NCBI GenBank assembly: GCA_050952225.1
Contig: JBMNKL010000002.1
Span: forward strand, 248,001-312,000
Reading direction: 5' to 3'
From: JBMNKL01 sp050952225
Lineage (GTDB): Bacteria; Bacillota; Clostridia; Acetivibrionales; DTU013
Length of the DNA: 64,000 nt
Of the stretch, positions 62,168 to 64,000 are shown one piece after another; within the stretch, counting starts at the first letter, position 1, and the number at the start of each line of letters is the position of its first letter. Both the position numbers and the translations under genes were made by a program. A model generated the notes under the pieces. It saw only the letters and a list, made by a program, of their open reading frames with translations. It made no database searches and was not told where the DNA came from.

Positions 62168-62350
62168 TCTCTCCTTTTAAAATCATGATGCAGTATAATA
62201 AAGACTCAAGTATTAAGTAATATTACCCTTGCATCTTAAAGCTGAAACTCCTGGTTGCAATTAACAATCCTGCAGCCTTATGTCTCTGTTCCCCTGTCTG
62301 CTGAAAAGGACAAGGTACCTGTCCTCCCTGTCCCGCGCTGCCAGTTTATT

Positions 62351-62379
62351 AAAAAAGGCTGTCGCTGAGACAGCCTTTT
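62351..62379 (-). terminator. Intrinsic terminator after the pgk-tpi fusion
   Basis: GGCTGTC/GACAGCC stem (7 bp) followed by TTTTTT on the minus strand. It lies between pgk-tpi and gpmI; the remaining intergenic sequence shows nothing else. Confidence 0.85.
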
Positions 62380-62421
62380 CAAGTCTTCGGATTGCTGCAA
62401 AACAGAGAAGCATTAACTCGT

Positions 62422-64000
62422 TCAGGCGTCATACTTGACAATTTTTTCGAAATCGTCAAGCTTCAGGCTTGCGCCGCCAACCAGTCCACCGTCAATGTCC
62501 GGCATGCCAAAGAGTTCCGCGGCATTATCCTTGTTAACACTTCCGCCGTACTGGATACGGACTGCTTCTGAAACGTCCCCGCCGTACAGGTCTTTAACGG
62601 TTTCCCTGATAATGGCGCAGACTTCGTCCGCCTGTTCTTTTGTTGCCGTCCTGCCCGTACCTATCGCCCATATGGGTTCATACGCTATAACAAGATTTTC
62701 TACCTGTTCAGCGTTAAGGCCAAGAAGTGCGATTTTTACCTGGTACCTTACAAGATCCGCTGTGACTCCCTGTTCCCTTTGGGAAAGGGATTCGCCCACG
62801 CAGACAATCGGCTTCAGGCCGTATTTAAACGCCGCGAGCACCTTCTTGTTTACCGTCTCGTCGGTTTCGACGAAATACTGTCTCCTTTCCGAATGGCCTA
62901 TTATCACGTACTCTACTCCAAGTTCCTTAAGCATCGGGCCGGATATTTCCCCTGTATATGCGCCTTTTTCCTCCCAGTGCATGTTTTGTGCAGCCACCTT
63001 TATGTTGGAACCGGCAGCAGCCCTGGCCACATCGGGAATACAAACAAACGGAACGGCCACCGCGACTTCGGCATCAACACCGGCTACCCTTGGCTTGAGC
63101 GCATTTACAAATTCTGCGGCTTCGGATGGTGTTTTATTCATCTTCCAATTGCCGGCAATAATTTTTTTCCTGGGATTTTTGTCAAGCAGTGCAGCTATAC
63201 CCGGAAGTACCTTGCCTTCAAGGAATTCGAGGGAAGCTCCTCCGCCTGTTGAAATATGTGTAATTTTATCGGCAAATCCAAGCTGTTCAACAGCCGCAGC
63301 CGAATCTCCTCCGCCGACAATGGATACCGCACCGGACTCGGCGACTGCCCTTGCTACTTCCCTTGTCCCGTTAGCAAAATTCGGGAATTCGAATACGCCC
63401 ATAGGGCCGTTCCAGACTATTGTCCCGGCTTTCTTAATTTCATTTGAAAATTGCCCAACCGTATCCGATCCTATATCCATACCCATCCATCCGTCCGGTA
63501 TGTCGTCTGACGGCACATTCTTGTATTCAGTATCGTTTTTAAACTCTTTGCCTACTACAGTGCTGACGGGAAGCAACAGCTTAACGCCCTTTCCCGCGGC
63601 TTTTTCAAGAAGGCTTTTTGCCAGGTCGATCTTGTCGTCCTCGCATATGGAATTGCCTATCTTGTAGCCTTTTGCCTTCAGGAAAGTATAAGCCATTCCG
63701 CCTCCGATTATCAGCGTGTCAACCTTGTCGAGAAGGTTTTCTATGACCTGTATCTTGTCGGAAACCTTTGCCCCGCCAAGTATCGCAACAAACGGTCTTA
63801 CAGGGTTTGAAAGCGCTTTGCCCATTATTTCTATTTCCTTCTTAATCAGGAAGCCGCATACCGCCGGCAGGTAATCGGCAAGTCCCGCGGTGGACGCATG
63901 CGCCCTGTGAGCCGTACCGAAAGCGTCGTTAACATATATCTCGGCCAGCGAGGCGAGTTCCTTTGCAAATGCCGGATCATTCTTTTCTTCCTCTTTATGG
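62422..64000 (-). CDS. Phosphoglycerate kinase-triosephosphate isomerase fusion (5' end beyond the window)
   Basis: One continuous frame. The PGK part runs from the right edge (NDAFGTAHRAHASTAGLADY, FVAILGGAKVSDKIQVIENL, GGGDSAAAVEQLG, STGGGASLEFLEGK). After only a few linker residues (LDKNPRKK) it is followed by a full TIM: IIAGNWKMNKTP with catalytic Lys, IIGHSERRQYF with His, AYEPIWAIGTG with Glu, and QYGGSVNKDN. The product would catalyse two successive glycolytic steps, as in Thermotoga. The PGK N-terminus is cut by the window. No stop or ribosome site is seen at the joint. Confidence 0.95.
   Translation of the reverse strand, partial: HKEEEKNDPAFAKELASLAEIYVNDAFGTAHRAHASTAGLADYLPAVCGFLIKKEIEIMGKALSNPVRPFVAILGGAKVSDKIQVIENLLDKVDTLIIGGGMAYTFLKAKGYKIGNSICEDDKIDLAKSLLEKAAGKGVKLLLPVSTVVGKEFKNDTEYKNVPSDDIPDGWMGMDIGSDTVGQFSNEIKKAGTIVWNGPMGVFEFPNFANGTREVARAVAESGAVSIVGGGDSAAAVEQLGFADKITHISTGGGASLEFLEGKVLPGIAALLDKNPRKKIIAGNWKMNKTPSEAAEFVNALKPRVAGVDAEVAVAVPFVCIPDVARAAAGSNIKVAAQNMHWEEKGAYTGEISGPMLKELGVEYVIIGHSERRQYFVETDETVNKKVLAAFKYGLKPIVCVGESLSQREQGVTADLVRYQVKIALLGLNAEQVENLVIAYEPIWAIGTGRTATKEQADEVCAIIRETVKDLYGGDVSEAVRIQYGGSVNKDNAAELFGMPDIDGGLVGGASLKLDDFEKIVKYDA

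Noticed and set aside
1..64000. CRISPR arrays or prophage
   Set aside because: No regularly spaced direct repeats with unique spacers, no cas genes, and no phage structural or integrase genes were seen.

Overview
The window looks like a chromosomal segment of an anaerobic Gram-positive bacterium of the class Clostridia. The evidence is the gene content and order: yhbY-obg-rpmA-prp-rplU, the ireB-ruvX-DUF1292 set, DUF4364, a radical SAM/DUF2344 protein next to RNase E/G, a YesM/YesN-type two-component pair, strong Shine-Dalgarno sites and lipobox-type solute-binding proteins. I cannot name the species. Most core genes lie on the minus strand.

Layout: (1) 1-3.5 kb, a polar amino-acid ABC transporter (ATPase cut by the window edge) and two small uncharacterised genes. 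(2) 3.5-7.6 kb, a stalk-domain protein and the yhbY/obg/rpmA/prp/rplU block, with a consensus promoter and an L21-type leader. (3) 7.7-9.48 kb, about 1.7 kb with no credible gene but many perfect hairpins with purine-rich loops on the minus strand; this is a candidate giant structured RNA. (4) 9.5-18.3 kb, a sugar or polyol uptake locus (dehydrogenase, two permeases, double ATPase, binding lipoprotein, LacI regulator, UlaG-like hydrolase) with three copies of one LacI-type operator. (5) 18.3-22.9 kb, an unusual operon of MalF/MalG-like permeases plus an HlyD-like adaptor and an FtsX-like permease without any ATPase. (6) 23-27 kb, RNase E/G and a fused radical SAM-DUF2344 protein, which in many Clostridia sit next to rplU; blocks 3-5 therefore look like an insertion.

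(7) 27-44 kb is an accessory, decaying region. It holds a frameshifted MFS transporter, a frameshifted six-hairpin glycosidase, a CCC1/VIT family gene, an intact arsR-hgcA-hgcB mercury-methylation locus, an acyl-ACP thioesterase, a lactonase-like hydrolase, a frameshifted ThDP enzyme, an MFS gene cut by nested insertion elements (IS30 family inside older element ends), tRNA-Pro, and broken EamA, rubredoxin-like and DUF3048 genes.

(8) 44-53 kb is core again: PilZ/YcgR, DUF1292, RuvX, an aldo/keto reductase-ferredoxin, IreB, MtaB, a 270-nt composite inverted repeat, an HPr-like protein without the active histidine, RNase R, an HD hydrolase, SecG and a GntR regulator. (9) 54-55.4 kb carries remnants of nickel-pincer cofactor genes (larB, larC2) behind a long leader containing an intrinsic terminator. 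(10) 55.5-64 kb is a glycolytic block (eno, gpmI, a pgk-tpi fusion running off the edge) with an oppositely oriented YesM/YesN pair between eno and gpmI.

The most promising items are the giant RNA candidate, the hgcAB locus under ArsR control, the attenuated lar leader and the composite palindrome at 48.5 kb.
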